NCBI GenBank assembly: GCA_964017125.1
Contig: OZ024905.1
Location: forward strand, 35,992,416 to 36,056,415
Direction of reading: 5' to 3'
Length of the DNA: 64,000 nt
From: Flabesymbios commensalis
Lineage: Eukaryota > Annelida > Polychaeta > Terebellida > Flabelligeridae
Positions within the stretch are counted from its first letter, which is position 1, and every line of letters starts with the position of its first letter. The notes below the pieces were generated by a model that saw nothing but the letters and a program-made list of their open reading frames with translations, had not been told where the DNA came from and made no database searches. Made by a program: the position numbers and the translations under genes. Positions 12,301 through 27,300 of the stretch are shown here, in pieces.

Positions 12301-15300
12301 ACCCAATGCCGGATCAATGTTGGGCCAGCGTCGTAGACGGTGGACCAAAATTGATCAGACATTGGGTTGATGTATTGTGTTGGCTGGGTAGTACTCAGTT
12401 ACCAGTTTATGAAATAACTTACTTTGTGACTTTTATTTTCATAAAAAAAATCTATTTTCGCCCTTTGAAGCTGGAAATTGCTTTAGCAATTCCAACAGTA
12501 AAAGAATGAAAAGTAGAAACGAGTAATTTAACATGTTTAACAACACACGAGTTAACGCTTGTGTTAACTAAACATGTCTATATTATATTACAAATAAATC
12601 GTTCTGAGAATAGTAATCACGCAGCAGCTACTGACCTTTAACGTCTATCTTGGCTTTGGCATAAGCTGTGCCGGCCACACTGAAGGCCTGGCAAACATAG
12701 CTGCCTGCGTCCTCTTTACGGACTGGTTCTATCACCAGTGTGCCGTCACCAGTCACTGAGAAACGACCATGGTCCTGACGGGGAAACATCACCATCTAAA
12801 ACACAACATAAAACATCACCCACATAGCTATACAACGAAATACAGTAGGCATACATGGGAATAAGGCTCAACTTTACTCATTGAGGTTAATAAATGTCAC
12901 CTATTTTTTTTAATAGTAACTACAGTAGACATGTGTTTTACTAGCACCTGTATAATCAGTTGTTGAAAGTAAAATATGTTTTCAATCTTGAAACACTGAT
13001 ATGTGTTGGGACTTACATCCCGCAAATCACACACATTTTCGGTCACTTGAAGTTGTGGATCGCGGTAGCGAGACACAACTTCAAGTGACTGAAAATTTTA
13101 ATTGAATATCTCAGTGATCTTAGTCTAGGGGGTAATTAAATTCTGTGACAGACTATTTGATTGTTTATTCGTTTGTTCTCACCTCACTGGAGTCTTTGTT
13201 CCAGAACACGGCAGGTTTGGGACTACCAGTTACTTCACATCTCAGTGTCACCCGGCGCCCTACACCCACTGTCTTGTCAGAAGGTGTCACGATGAAAGAT
13301 GGCGGCGCTAAAATATCAAAACAAAAATATATCAAATATACTCCTGTTTATTCCTAAACTGATAACAGTTTGTTTAAATAAACAACGTAATTGTTGTGTT
13401 TATAATTATTATATTTTATAGAGTATTTCAATTGACGTGTTTACAATACTGACAAAGTTTACTTAGTATTTTTAAATTTAATTTACGATGTATGATTTGT
13501 ATATTTATGCACCTACATAAGCATACATGACATATTATTGAGCATTCTTACATTGTACTGTGAGTGTAGCTCTGGCCTCCACAAACCCCACGCTGTTCTC
13601 AGCTCGGCAGATGTAGACCCCTTCATCTGATACACGTAACTTAGTGATTTTCAGGCTCTTGTCGCTCATTATCTCAGCTCTGTAACAAACAAGTTTGAAC
13701 AAACCTTAAATATTATATTTTACAAAATCTATATTTTATTACAAAACCCTTTAATCTATTCCCCATATTTCAATAACGTACAGAAAAAATCTATCGTGAA
13801 CCCCTTTCTTGGAAAGGGTACATGTTTTTCTCTATAACATGCCGTTATATTACTCATATTTATTTAATTTGAGACCAAATATTTACAAATCTTGGTGTTT
13901 AAACAGTCGTTTAGTTACCGATAACAGTGGCTAATAAAATGAATTTAAACGACAATCGTCGTGATTAGCAGTCAAAGTGCTAAACATAAGAGTTGTAAGA
14001 GCCTGAGGGGATGTGTTACCTGCTTGCTGGTATCTGTCCCTCTTCTTTCTTCCAGATAATGGTTGGTTGTGGATCCCCAGATGCGCGGCACTGAAATTGA
14101 GCGTCTCTGTCCTCGTCCATCGTCACCTTGACAGGCACCTGCTCTAACGTCGGCTTCACTACAAACAACACAACAGCTAGTATGCTAGCATACATGACAC
14201 AGTATCAACTAAAATATTAATATGTCATCAATGAAAACATTTTCAGCGTTTATTTATTCTTATATCATATATCTGTACTCATTTCATATATACTTACATA
14301 ATTAGCCCTTATCCTGCTAATTTAATTTACATGTATTTAAATTTTCACCCACTTGAAGTTGTGTCTCGCTACCGCGTTCCACAACTTCAAGTTGGTGAAA
14401 ATTACACATATTTGTTTAATATGTGATCTTTCCGTTGCAAATCCTGATGTTTAAACTGACATTATGTTCCCAATATCAGTGATTTTATCAACTAATCAAA
14501 CAAATTAAAACAGCAGGATAAGGGTTCGTAGCCTAGTTACAAAGACATGAACTACCCCCCATTTTCTTTCATATGGAACTATATTGTTAAATCCCCTATT
14601 GATCTATGAGGAGAGATATTACAAAATGATTTGTTATCAACATCAGAATTTGCGCGTGAAATGTGTGCACCACGTGTGGTTGCCTAGTGTTAAAATACAA
14701 ACAATCACAAGTCAACATAATGCCGGTGAAAAGCTGAGACAGCTTCACAGACTCTGGCCCAACTTTTAACCCTTATCCTGCTAAATTAATTTATTTAAAT
14801 TTTCAGCCACTTGTAGTTGTGTCTCGCTACCGCGACCAACGACTACAAGTGGCTGAAAATTACTCATATTTGTTTAATTAGAGCACGAATATTTTTGCAA
14901 CACTTGATGTTTGTACACACATTTCATTCAGCCCAATAACAGGGATATGTGTGAATAATAAAACAGATCAAAACGACAATAGTTCTCATCAGCAAGATAG
15001 GGGTTAATCAGCATCGGCCTACCCAGCAAACACGAGACATTGAGCCATTGTTGGTTCAATGTTGGACCACCGTCTACGACGCTGGCCAACATTGAACCAA
15101 CAATGGCTCAATGTCTCGTGTTTGCTGGGTAGATTACATATGGTGGTTGTTGTGATATTGTTTTACTCACGGAGTACAGAGAGGCGCGCTGGGTTGCTGT
15201 CTTTCTCTCCCGCCACGTTATGAGCCACACAGACATACGTGCCGCTGTCATCCTGCCGAGAGTTCTCAATGCTCAGTGTACCCTCCTTACTGATCTGGAT

Positions 15301-18300
15301 ACGCCGGTTAGGATGCAGTATTTCTCCATCCTTCTTCCACTTGATCCTGGGTTCGGGCATTCCGCGGGGTCCACGGCATTCCAGCTGGGCCTTGTCCCCC
15401 ACTGCCACCTCTGTATTCTGTGGTATCTCACGAAACTCACTGCGTAACACTGTAACACAGAAGAAAGAATGCTGTTATCAATCTCGCATATTTATGACTG
15501 GGTATGGACGCCATGCCCTATCAATCATATTACTAGAATTTAATAAAATTCGCTGCCCCAGGTGATACATTTAGTTTTTGAAATCAACATAAAATAGCGT
15601 TACTTAACGTATGATTATTATTATTGAATCTTGTTTTATCCAAAACACAAATTAATTATAATATATCATATGTAAAAGGATAACGAATAATTGAATAAAA
15701 AATGCACACTGACAACGTGTCAAAATACACCATATTGTTCAGAAAGAATTGAACATCTACTTCTCAATCATATATGTATTTTCAATCGCAAGAAATATCT
15801 GATGTAAGAAAAGTTCTATTTAAGATTAACAATAACATCTCAAAGATCCAAAATAATATTTCATTAAATACGTTATGATCGGTCATAAACACACATCTGC
15901 TGTCAGTCGGGTCAACAATGATTTATTCCAGTTTACAAAATGTACAGTATTATGTAATAATAAGGCTGTCAGGGGTGGATCTGGTTATGTCAAGACCACG
16001 ATGTCTAGGTATACTAGAACAGGTGTATAACTAGGACTGGTTTCTGTAGCTCCACAGATAAATCAGTGTCGGGATCGCCAGATGGTAGTTATGATTTGTG
16101 TGAGATGATAGACCACATATACTAGCCTTCACATTGTGCATCAGATGCAAAACATGACAAAAATGAGATAACACTTAGCGTTAGACCATAGTATTATAAC
16201 CATGTCAGCGCAAGACCATTATAATCAGTATTATAATCATGTTCAGTAGAGGTAGAACAAGTGAATTATCAAGATTCAACACACATTTTATCTTAAAAAA
16301 TATACAAGTCATGCACCATGATCATGATAATTGTAGAATATGGAGATAATCTGTCCTAGCAGGCAGACATGGGAGAGGTATGGTTGAAGTGAGGCCACAG
16401 ATTGGATCAGGTTATTAGTGTGCTGTGGTGTGTCTCCTCTCATTGTAGTCAGTAACCAGTACACCTATCCTGTCAGTAAAAAGGAAACGTGTGGGCCACA
16501 GTCTAACACGGCGGCCCATCATTCAAACAATGTTGGTTTACCATTAGATATTAGCCTGGGTATAATCTGGCAGACTGACACTGACAAAGTGGCAGGATCG
16601 TGAGTAGTGGGGATTTCCAAAATCTGGATCTGACTGCAGACTGGATCAGTCTGACAGTCTGGTAGGGATGGGTAGAATGGTGAGTAGTAATCAACAACTC
16701 TCATCACACCACCCTCAACTAGTCACCCTCATGATCACCTCAACCTCATGATCACAATAACGTCATGATCACCATAACCTCATTATCACCATAACCTCAT
16801 GATCACCATAACCTCATGATCACCACAACCTCATGATCACCATAACCTCATGATCACCACAACCTCATAATCACAATAACCTCATGATCACCATAACCTC
16901 ATTATCACCATAACCTCATGATCACCATAACCTCATTATCACCATAACCTCATGATCACCACAGCCTCATGATCACAATAACCTCATGATCACCATAACC
17001 TCATTATCACCATAACCTCATGATAACCTAACCTCATTATCACCATAACCCTTATGATCACCATAAACTAAACCTGCCCCCCACATCACCCTCAACTAGT
17101 CACCCTCATGATCAACATAACCTCATTATCAACATAACCTCATGATCACCACAGCCTCATGATCACCACAACCTCATGATCACTATAACCTCACGATCAC
17201 CATAACCTGAACCTATCCTCACATCACCCTCAACCTGTCAGCATCAACATGTCAACCTCAACCTGTCACCCTCATAATGACATCAACCTCATAATCACCA
17301 TTTATAACCAAAACCTACCCTCACATCAGCCTCAACCTGTCACACTCATAATCACCATAACCTCATGATCAACATACCCTAAACCTAATCCTCACATCAC
17401 CCTCAACCTGTCACCCTCAACCTGTCCCTCTCATAATCACCATAACCTCATGATAAACATAACCTAATCCTATCCTCACATCACCCTCAACCTGTCCCTA
17501 TAATAATCATCATAACCTCATGATCACCATAACCTAAACACACATTCACATCACCCTCAAATTAACCATAAACTACCACAGCACCACAACCTCAACCTAC
17601 CTTTATCATAAACCTACTCCTTAAAGTTCAACTTCAACCCATCTTTAATCCACGACAACATTTAAACATAGCTTTCGTCCACAGTAAAATAAGGGTTTGT
17701 ATTTTTGTGAGCTATTTTGGGTTCGGCCTAGCCTGCCCGTGTCTGCATGCCTGTAAATTAGGCTGCCAATTTAGTGTCTGGCAGGTGCGTGATTGGACTG
17801 TCTTATGAAGCTGCCTGAACCATCAGCCAGCCAGATAAGCGGCATGCTCCAGTACTCTCTATACCCAGGTGGCAGCTCCCCCAATACCACAGCCAGAAAC
17901 ACCCACAGCACACGTTCACCCAATGCCGGGATTACGTCAAAGTCGACGGTCCAACAGTAAATCGACGGTATGGCAACGTCTAGTGTTTGCTGGGATGATA
18001 ATATAATAAAGCAATACAAATCACAGGTGAACCTTTATTTCACATACTGCGTTTGTTCAGATGTCTTTAATCCGTTGTTAACAATTGTTGTACAATAACA
18101 TTGTGAAACATCCTGATTATCAGAGCTAGTTGGCAGCATAGTAAACCTATTGAGTGACCAGCCATCATGTTGGCTGAGATAAACAAACCCTTATTTGGTC
18201 GTTCACATTACGTAAATCCAGTATACAATAGTAATTTATCATCCCTTATACATGATATATTCATTTCATACAAAATTATATTCATACGCATGCTAAATAA

Positions 18301-21300
18301 AATTACATAAGTATAGTGAGTATTACTTAGGTTTACGTTTAACAGTTTAGGACGGTGTTGCAGCCCCTGAAGCAGATGGCTGAGACTAGAAACTGTGGCT
18401 TAGCCGAGTTCTAGGTTGCCTGGCTGGATGGTGGACATGCCAGGGATGCTTGTAGCAGACCCCCTATCAGAGATAACACTCCATTCACGTGTGTCAGGTC
18501 AGTCCTAGTGGTCAGTTAGACAGCCGCTACCCAGCGGCTGACTAACTGACCACTAGGACTGACCATCGTGGCCGCCTGCCCGGCACCATAGCTGCAGGCT
18601 CTGCTGGCCGCCAGACAAACAAACATCCACACGGGATACGTCACAAATACAAACAAGTAGAACCACTCAGACAAGACGTCGCTAGGCTCTCCACATTAAA
18701 CTAGTCTACCCCCCCCCCCCTCCAACATCAAGTCCACACTGTGTTCACTGCATCACCACTATAACACTTTATAAATATTCTACCATGTATATTCTTTATG
18801 TTTTTTATACCAATCCAATTTTCATGATAAGAACGTATACCTACGCCAGTTCTGTTCACAATAGGCCTACATCTCTGTTCGTCAACTAATCTACTTGTAA
18901 TAACTGTTGATGACAAATAGGCCTACTGTAGCCAAGTTGGAACATTTTAAAGTAATTAACGTTTGATCCACAATATCAATGTTTCATTTCGCCAAAGGAT
19001 GGTTATTAATACGTTAACAATCATATTTAAGCTCTGTAGTCATACACATCCGTCGAAAGTGCAATTAATGTCAGGCGTACTTCGGTCTACTTCCCTATGG
19101 CGTGTGTATATCCCATATCACTGCATCAAAAGTATTTCCCCAAAAAAAACAGTACGATACAATAAAATAAAATACAACAAATTTGGTTGGAAGATCATTT
19201 ACCGTCGATTATGAGGATAATCAATGGATTGCAATGGATTGAAATGCTTCACTGCCAAACCTGTGTTTGGAACGTAAGAAAACAAACATAGCACATTATC
19301 AGACCTTATCCATCGGTCACAATCACCAGATGGCGCAAATGTCCAAGTAACACGCCAGCTATAATCGCTAGATGGAGATACTCTACACTGTGTTATCCAT
19401 GTCTGTTCTGTGTAACATATACTGTGGCGAATAAAAGTGCACAAAACTTTTAGGCATTACGAGTCATAAATTATTTTTTCTGCAATTATTACTAAAAAGT
19501 AGCTGTACCATGTATAGGCTACATTAGCTTGATAAGGCCTATTTACTATTTTTTTTTAGAAATATACACGCATTTTGTGTGTAAATTAGCGATGACGCGA
19601 ATACTAGGCCTAATTCCAGCACTTTTCGAAATTTGAGTTGTAGACAGCAGGCCTAGTCTTACAATACTGATAGAATCAGGGATATTCTTGATAGAATAAA
19701 ATGTTAATGATATACTGGTGGGCAATCTAATGGCAATGTACATGACTGTGTCAGCGGCCACATGGCAATGAAGTGAATGGACACATCAGCTTGGAATTTC
19801 CTGAGCGAATTCCCAAATGCCCTTAGTGAGGGATTATGTGACCTCAGATCTACAAAGGATAATGTCTAGGGTAGTGAGTGGTGATGTGGGGGGTGACACA
19901 TCTGAGTGGTCAGAGTGTACAGTGATATGTACCCGTGTTAACACATAGCGACACGGCCTGTCACTCTCACAAATGCCCCATCATGTTGTTGTTTAGTCCC
20001 ATGGCACATATCATACACAGTCACATATACCGAACATAGAGGATCACTCCCAGCGATTATCTTCATGGCCAAGCCAGAGATATAATAAATATAGATATTA
20101 ATATCACCGTCAGTGGGAAAAGAGATCAAATTTAGAAGAGTCGGAATAAATGCCTTTTCAAAGTACAAGCGACTCGGCAAACACAAGACGTTGACACAAT
20201 GTTGAATTGACATTGGCCCACCGTCTACGACGCTGGACCAATATCAAAACAACATTGGTCAACGTAATGTGTTCGATGGGGAACGTTCATTGACAAAATT
20301 CTTGGGAATATCATCTTCCCGGCAGCAATGCTTGACACAGCGGGGCCGTCAGGCCAAACGACCTCGGGAGTAGCAAGCCTTTTGGGTCTCTGGTGGCCTA
20401 TATACAGTAGTTTAGAGTATACTTGGTACTACCCATTTTTCTTCACATTTTACATATTTTCCACATTCCGTCATAATTAACTACAATCAGTCTCAGTCAC
20501 TCACATATTATTCCACGCATGTTATCTACTGGTGATTTTGTCATCAGCGGCGTCGTCGGTGACTCAGGGCGGCTTTTGCAGGGTAACATACAATCCGCCA
20601 CCAGACAAGTTCAAAGAGATAAGAACCCAAAGCCGCCTAGCATGTAACACGAGAGTGGTGATAACATGCAAATTATGATAAATCTCCTTATTATATTATA
20701 ATTGACAGTTAGCATACGGACACACTCCCGTCCCTTGCAGTCAAATGATTCAGTTTATTAGGACAGCTACACTATTTTTTAAAGATCTATAATAATATTT
20801 CGTAAATTGATATCTCTCTACATTAATAGGTGAATTTTCATGTACATTCTTTTAGGCATCTGTATAATAAAAGAGGCAAATTATTTTTGGGCTCACAACA
20901 AATTCGTAACAGAGAAAACCAATAATGCTGTGTTCTGTCACTCACTAAATATAGACTTAATACACATGCGTGATGTAGTATGATTATAGTCACGCAAGTA
21001 AATGTCAAGAGCTAATTAAATGGGTCGACGATAATAACAACACAAATAAAAGTGGTTGTGAAATAAAACCCTTTCCCCGCTCACACACCACGCACACGAC
21101 GAGAGATGAACAAAAGAGAATCAGTGACAGCGGGGATCTGTCCCGTCCAAACATCTGACTCATTTTAGATCATCTCCTGAACGCTCGTCATGTCAGCCGA
21201 GATAAAACAAACAGATTCTCACCAAAGCCAACCTCCCCGTTTACCAGACATTTAGCTGATGAGCCCCTTCATCCCAGCAAACACAAGGCTATGAACCAAT

Positions 21301-24300
21301 GTTGATTTAATACTGTGCCAGCGTCTGCGACGATGGCACAACATTAAATCAACATTGGTTTAATATCTCGAATGTGTGAGAACATCGTGTTTCCTTCGAA
21401 AACGTCCTCCACATCGGACCAACGTTGGATAAGCGTCAGGTCGAATGTGTGATTTTTCTAGGGTGCCTGCAATCATAACAAAGCCCCCCCGGCAGCTCGC
21501 CATGTCAAAATGCCGATAAGCCATTGATACCGTTTATCGTGTAGCTCCCAATAAAAAATTCCTACACGACCTAGCTGCCTCCCTGTAAAAAATGTTTCCC
21601 ATCTAGCTGCTTATCCTCCAGCATCCTCAAAATTCACCGGATGCTTCCCCGCCAATAATCTAAAGAGTTCAAACAGTTGTTGCATCTCCAACATGGTCAA
21701 CGTCCCACACTAGTTGCTTTCATACTAAAATGTCTCAATAATCACAATTTCTATCAATATAACAATAGTGTCATAAATCTTTCTTTTATCTTAAATCTCT
21801 TTTTAATTCTAAAATTGGTAATAAATCAAACAGAAGATGTCAGTACGTTTAGTTTTTTCTGACAATAGCCGGCCAGCTGATTATCCAGGCTGGGCCATTT
21901 ATCTGCGCGGCTTCACAATGGTTTGGACAACAGAATGGGCGCACGACAATAATGATGAGAGAACCATGGGAGCTGCCATTGTTGTCCACGTTTGTGCAGA
22001 TGGGAAGGGGAAGTGACGTAGAGGAAGAGTCAAATAACACTCTCAATCCTGCAGACAACTTATAGATTTTTATTCAAATTAATTAGGCCTATTTGAACAA
22101 TAAGGGCGATTGAAAGTTTGATGTGGTTAATTATTTTTGAAATTATTACATATATTTGCTTGTGTTTCTATACATGTAGACCCATATGTGATCAGCGCTT
22201 TTTTTTTGCTGAAGTGACAGTTAAATGTGGGTATGTTGAGGGACATCATCCATAGTTGACTTTTCCTGGGTCAAAGAGAGGTCAAATGACACGGGTTCTT
22301 CCATTATGGCTAAGATCGCAGAATGCGATTAAATAAAATACATGCAGACGGTCTTTACGTAGGTCTGAATCATGCAGGGACCGTATTCTCGTACAAGTTA
22401 CGATATATCGTAGGCTTCCGATTGGTCGAGATTGCCATCTCGACCAATCAGAAGCCTACGATATATCGTAACTTGTACGAAAATACAGGCCCTGATCACG
22501 GACACAACTGTGGGGAATATCTGTCCATAGCAACACGGTGAGTTGAAATGATCAAGGCGTTAGCTATATGGATGACTTAGCTATTATATGGATGCGGTGC
22601 TGTTTCACGTCTATTTAAATATGTTCTCACTATCATCCTGACTCCCTCCAATGGTGGGTGATCGGTGAAGAAAGCTGACACCTTGCCAAGGATTATGTGG
22701 ATCCCAATGAATCTGTCAGGATAGGCGGCTGTTTTGAGTTGCTCTGTCACTCGTACCGGGTACACACGTCTACAAGAGGTCATCTTCTCCAGAAAAAACA
22801 CACCACGGGCCTCGACGAGCTGCGGCTCAAACACGGCTTGCCTCTTTTCACTGGGTCACGCTCGGCAACTCTTGTCCTACACTGGCGTCAATTCTCCAGT
22901 CAAATGTGTAAACACAGGAGAAGACAAATCCCAGCAAACACCAAACGCTTTCACTATGTTGTTTAAATGTTGGGCCACTGTCTGCGACGCTGGCCCAACA
23001 TTTAAACAGCTTAGGGCCAACGATTGATGTATGCTGGGATGACAGGACTGGCTCTTCACTCGGTTCAGTCGTCGGCTAGTTCTCTACTCCAGGTTGGATG
23101 GCCATCAACCATACCCTCCACACACATCAGAGACTACATAGTCATGTCACACCTAACTGTCACCACTAACTGAAACCCAGCCAAAAAACACCCCTCATCT
23201 CTATACACGCAAATGAGTGTCAAATAGCCGTGACCTCGTCACAAAGCAGACATTTAATCTCTTTTGTTGGACCAGATGACAACTCGTCAATGGAGTGTGC
23301 GATCTGATGAGAAGAGCTTACAATGCTTTTTATAAGCCGAATATCAAATATCACCAAAAGGCCAACAGGCATTCGTTTTTGCTTTTGAAGACTTGACTAA
23401 AATAAAAATGTAATCTTGAGATTAAAATTGTCGGTGATAAGTGATACATTTTGCAGTGACAGTTCCACCTTTCAGTCGTAGTTATGTAAATGCAGATTAT
23501 TCATGCTATGACTATGATCAGATAATAATAACGTTAGTGTCACTGTGTGTCATATTTTTGTTCGTAACATTCGTAACTTTCAAACGTCAGCTGGACAATT
23601 CTGGTGGTTCAGTAAATAAGAGTATTTCTTATTCTCTACTCAGTTGGTCTATGTAGAGATTAATTATTGAACCAGCAGATGTGTGTGGAGTCCAGACGAC
23701 ATTAGGACGTCGTCAAGTGTCAGTATGTGTATATATCATCAATGATCATGATGGGGACTATACTCTAAACAGTCTGGAGTAGAATGGGAGGCACTGTGGA
23801 ATTTGCTCCCGGTGTATATATTAACAAGCTATCACTCTTTCGTCAGCTTGACCGCCGGTCAAATCCCTGGAGAACTAACTGTCCATTACTGACCTCCCCT
23901 ATCAACGCCTGAACAATGAGAAAAGAAAGCACACCCCACACGTCCTAGGAGTCACATAAGCATCTCACTATTTCTAAATATTCTAGCACAACTAACCTTT
24001 ATATCGGAGATTCTTCATAGTGACCGTCAATATTCAATCCAAATTACAACAATAAATATTTACATTTGATTGAAAAATACACACAAACAATATCAATATT
24101 TGTCAATAATATAGAGGTGTGTTCAGGAGGGGGATGTATGAAGGCAGATGTGGAGGTCTACATGTGGACTTGGCGGGGTGCTATCACCACAAACCTACGT
24201 GACAAAAGTACAGAAATTAGGCCGAATCAAAATAAACCACTACAGGCGTTGTGTGACGATGACCATTTCAAACAAGAGTCCAACAGGCACAGACTAAACA

Positions 24301-27300
24301 AACGGGGTGAAGGGGAGTTTACAAACTTGGTCTGTGGTACAGGGCACATATATATACAACATGTGTGTATATATACCCAGAATAAGGCTCATTATACTAC
24401 GATCAGGCCTGCTATTATAGTCTGTGACATATGTCAGAAACCTGTTCTGCAGAGCGCCCCTTGGTTCTTTATGATTACATATAAACTGCCGCGATTGGTC
24501 AGCACATAATGTATATATACATAACTTGTCTTGCTCGTGGAACCAACATTTGTCGTCCGGAATATTATGCATTTTGTGCAAATGAGCATCGCCTAATTCA
24601 TCAAATAATTAACATGAGGTTGAAATCTGTTGGTATGAAACATTGATTTGAACATATAAAACAATGATCTACCATCAGATATCACCAAGTTGTAAATATA
24701 TAAAGAGTATTGTGCATTTTATATTGCATTTTATATTGTAGACCACATGTATATTTCATGTATATACATATATATCATGTGTGGCTTTAGAGCCAGAGTC
24801 TAGCCTGCGCAACGTTCAGATCAATAAAACAATATCACACATGGCTACTGTTTTGTTCAAGGCACAGACAGCCATGTCCACAACATGCACAATAGAAGGG
24901 AGTAGTGACGGAGAATTTGGTCTAAATTTATATGGTCATTCATGTGGCAAACTGCACTGGGTGTTTTGTAAAGGGGGGCTTTTCTGAGGTGTGTGGGGTC
25001 TGAGGGGGAGACCCGATAAACGTGTCATTTATTACAGCTGGCGAAACGTAGAATTCACACCTGAATTATCCTCCAAGTACATGTACATGGCGATATAGTC
25101 TCTCTTTGTGTGTATATAACGCATTGCAAGAACTCAGATGGGTGTCAACTGGTAATGATATGGTTCTGAAAGTACTAAGCTTAAATCTTTGTTTGAATTA
25201 TTATGTTGTAAATCGATGACAAAATATGTTTTACATCGCATGAACTGATAAAAACAGACCGATTTGATGAGTCCCCTATATAAAATAATCATTCATTTCA
25301 AATAGGCCACTTTTCATTTTAACCCTTTGCCTGCTGATCACGACTATAGTCGTTTTTAACCCGTTTTATTAGCAGGTTAAATCACAGTCATTAGGAATGA
25401 AATGAGTGTTTAAACATCCAAGATTTGCAAAAGTTTGATGTCAAATTAACCATTATATCTGTAATTTTCAGCCACTTGAAGTTGTGGGTCGCGGTAGCGA
25501 GACACAACTTCAAATGGCTGAAAATTTAAATTATTTAATTTATCAGGATAAAGGTTACCAAAGTCTGGTGATAATGGTGATGCGTGAATATGTGGTGTGT
25601 GTGAATATAGACAAGTAGAAGCTGTAGTGATCAGCAGCAGTCAGCAGTATCCCCAGACAACCTGTACTGTGGACGGTGAGAACCAGGAGATCAATCAATC
25701 TCTAATATCGATCTATGGTGGACCTTTTGGCGGGTCCATTTAACCCGCACGCTATCCTTTAGGATAGGACGCGTTCACCCACACAACCATGTCGCCACTC
25801 AGTCTGACCAGGACACACTCAAACTCAACATTCGTCATAAACACACAGTACTCAGGTACTGTAATACACCCTCAATAGGGCTATCATATGACAGCTCAAC
25901 AACATTAATCAGCACTTAATACAAGGTATTAATTATAATTATATCATACTAGTGGAAGAAACTATGAGCATGTGCGTAGTCTCATTGTGCTTTAAGCATT
26001 TAAATTCTGATTCCATAATTCTATGTCCAAGTGATTGTCAAAGCAATGAGTAATACACCGCATGTTCAATACGATCCGATTGATTTGTATAACTACATGA
26101 CCAATACGAGGGCTATTTGTCCTGAAAACATAATATATTTCATGAGCATTTAAAAACGCAGAAATATTCACAAAAGAAAAAGAGTTGAAAACATCTATTT
26201 CATGATCATTTGGAAAAATAGAAATATTCAAAAAAAGAAAAGAGCTGAAAACGTCTATTTCATGATCATTTGGAAAAACAGAAATATATTCAAAAAAAGC
26301 AGAGTGAAATGTGATAGTATAGAGGGCGGCAGGTGTCTCTAGCTGTAACAACAGTGGCCTTCTCTGTTATTACCACCTGTACCAATGTGCCCTCCCCTTC
26401 CTGCGCAACCCTATCTGCAGCATGTCTCATCTTTTTACCTGTCCATCGCACAGCTACGCCAGCGCCACCACCCGGCAGCAAGTCGCACTGCACACCGTCA
26501 GAAACAACACTTTGTTTTAACCGCACACCGTAGTCATTTAGAGCGCGCGCGTGTGCGGTGCGGGCGGCGCGGACCGCGATTTGAGTCCGCGCCGTGGTGG
26601 CAGGTGACGCTACCGGTGCGTCCTTACCCCCCGGGGTGGAGATCCGTCTCACGTTCCTCAATCTCCGCATCCTGGGGCCATTTCAGTAGGTATTCCTGTC
26701 TATCGTGTTATCCGGCTTGTCCATCAGAAGCCCGCAGGCACTACAAACGTCCACGCAAACTGGACACGTCGGCGCAATGCTGGGCCAGCGTCTTACGACG
26801 CTGACCCAACATTGCACCGACGTGTCATAGATACCGGGATCTTGTAAGTTTTAGGAGCATCCGATCAGACACGGTGATCCCTCCACAATGTGTCTGTAAT
26901 AATATTTAACCGAGCCATGCCCTCAACAGGTGGTGACATACCAGCCGGTCTGTGTTCTAACTGAATATACTCAACTACTAGGCCAGAACAAGTCTTCCTA
27001 TATTCCTCGGCCAGACTGGGCAGCGTCCGCTAGACATTCAACTATGCTGTTTGGGTTTTGGCTGAGCTTTCGAGTCGAACCTCTATTCAATGAATGAATG
27101 AATGAATGAATGAATGAATGAATGAATGAATGAATGAATGAATGAATGAATGAATGAATGAATGAATGAATGAATGAATGAATGAATGAATGAATGAATG
27201 AATGAATGAATGAATGAATGAGGCCTTAGGCTGATTTGTGGACACACACAGCCTAAACTGGCCAAGAGAACCTCCTGGAGATGATGCGATGAATAAGATG

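Noticed and set aside
16729-17600. CRISPR-like array of regularly spaced repeats
   Set aside because: Units are contiguous 17 bp tandem repeats without unique spacers, in animal DNA.
26290-26804. Overlapping long open frames on both strands around the GC-rich patch
   Set aside because: Open on both strands and in several frames, as expected when GC-rich sequence lacks stop codons; no recognised domain.
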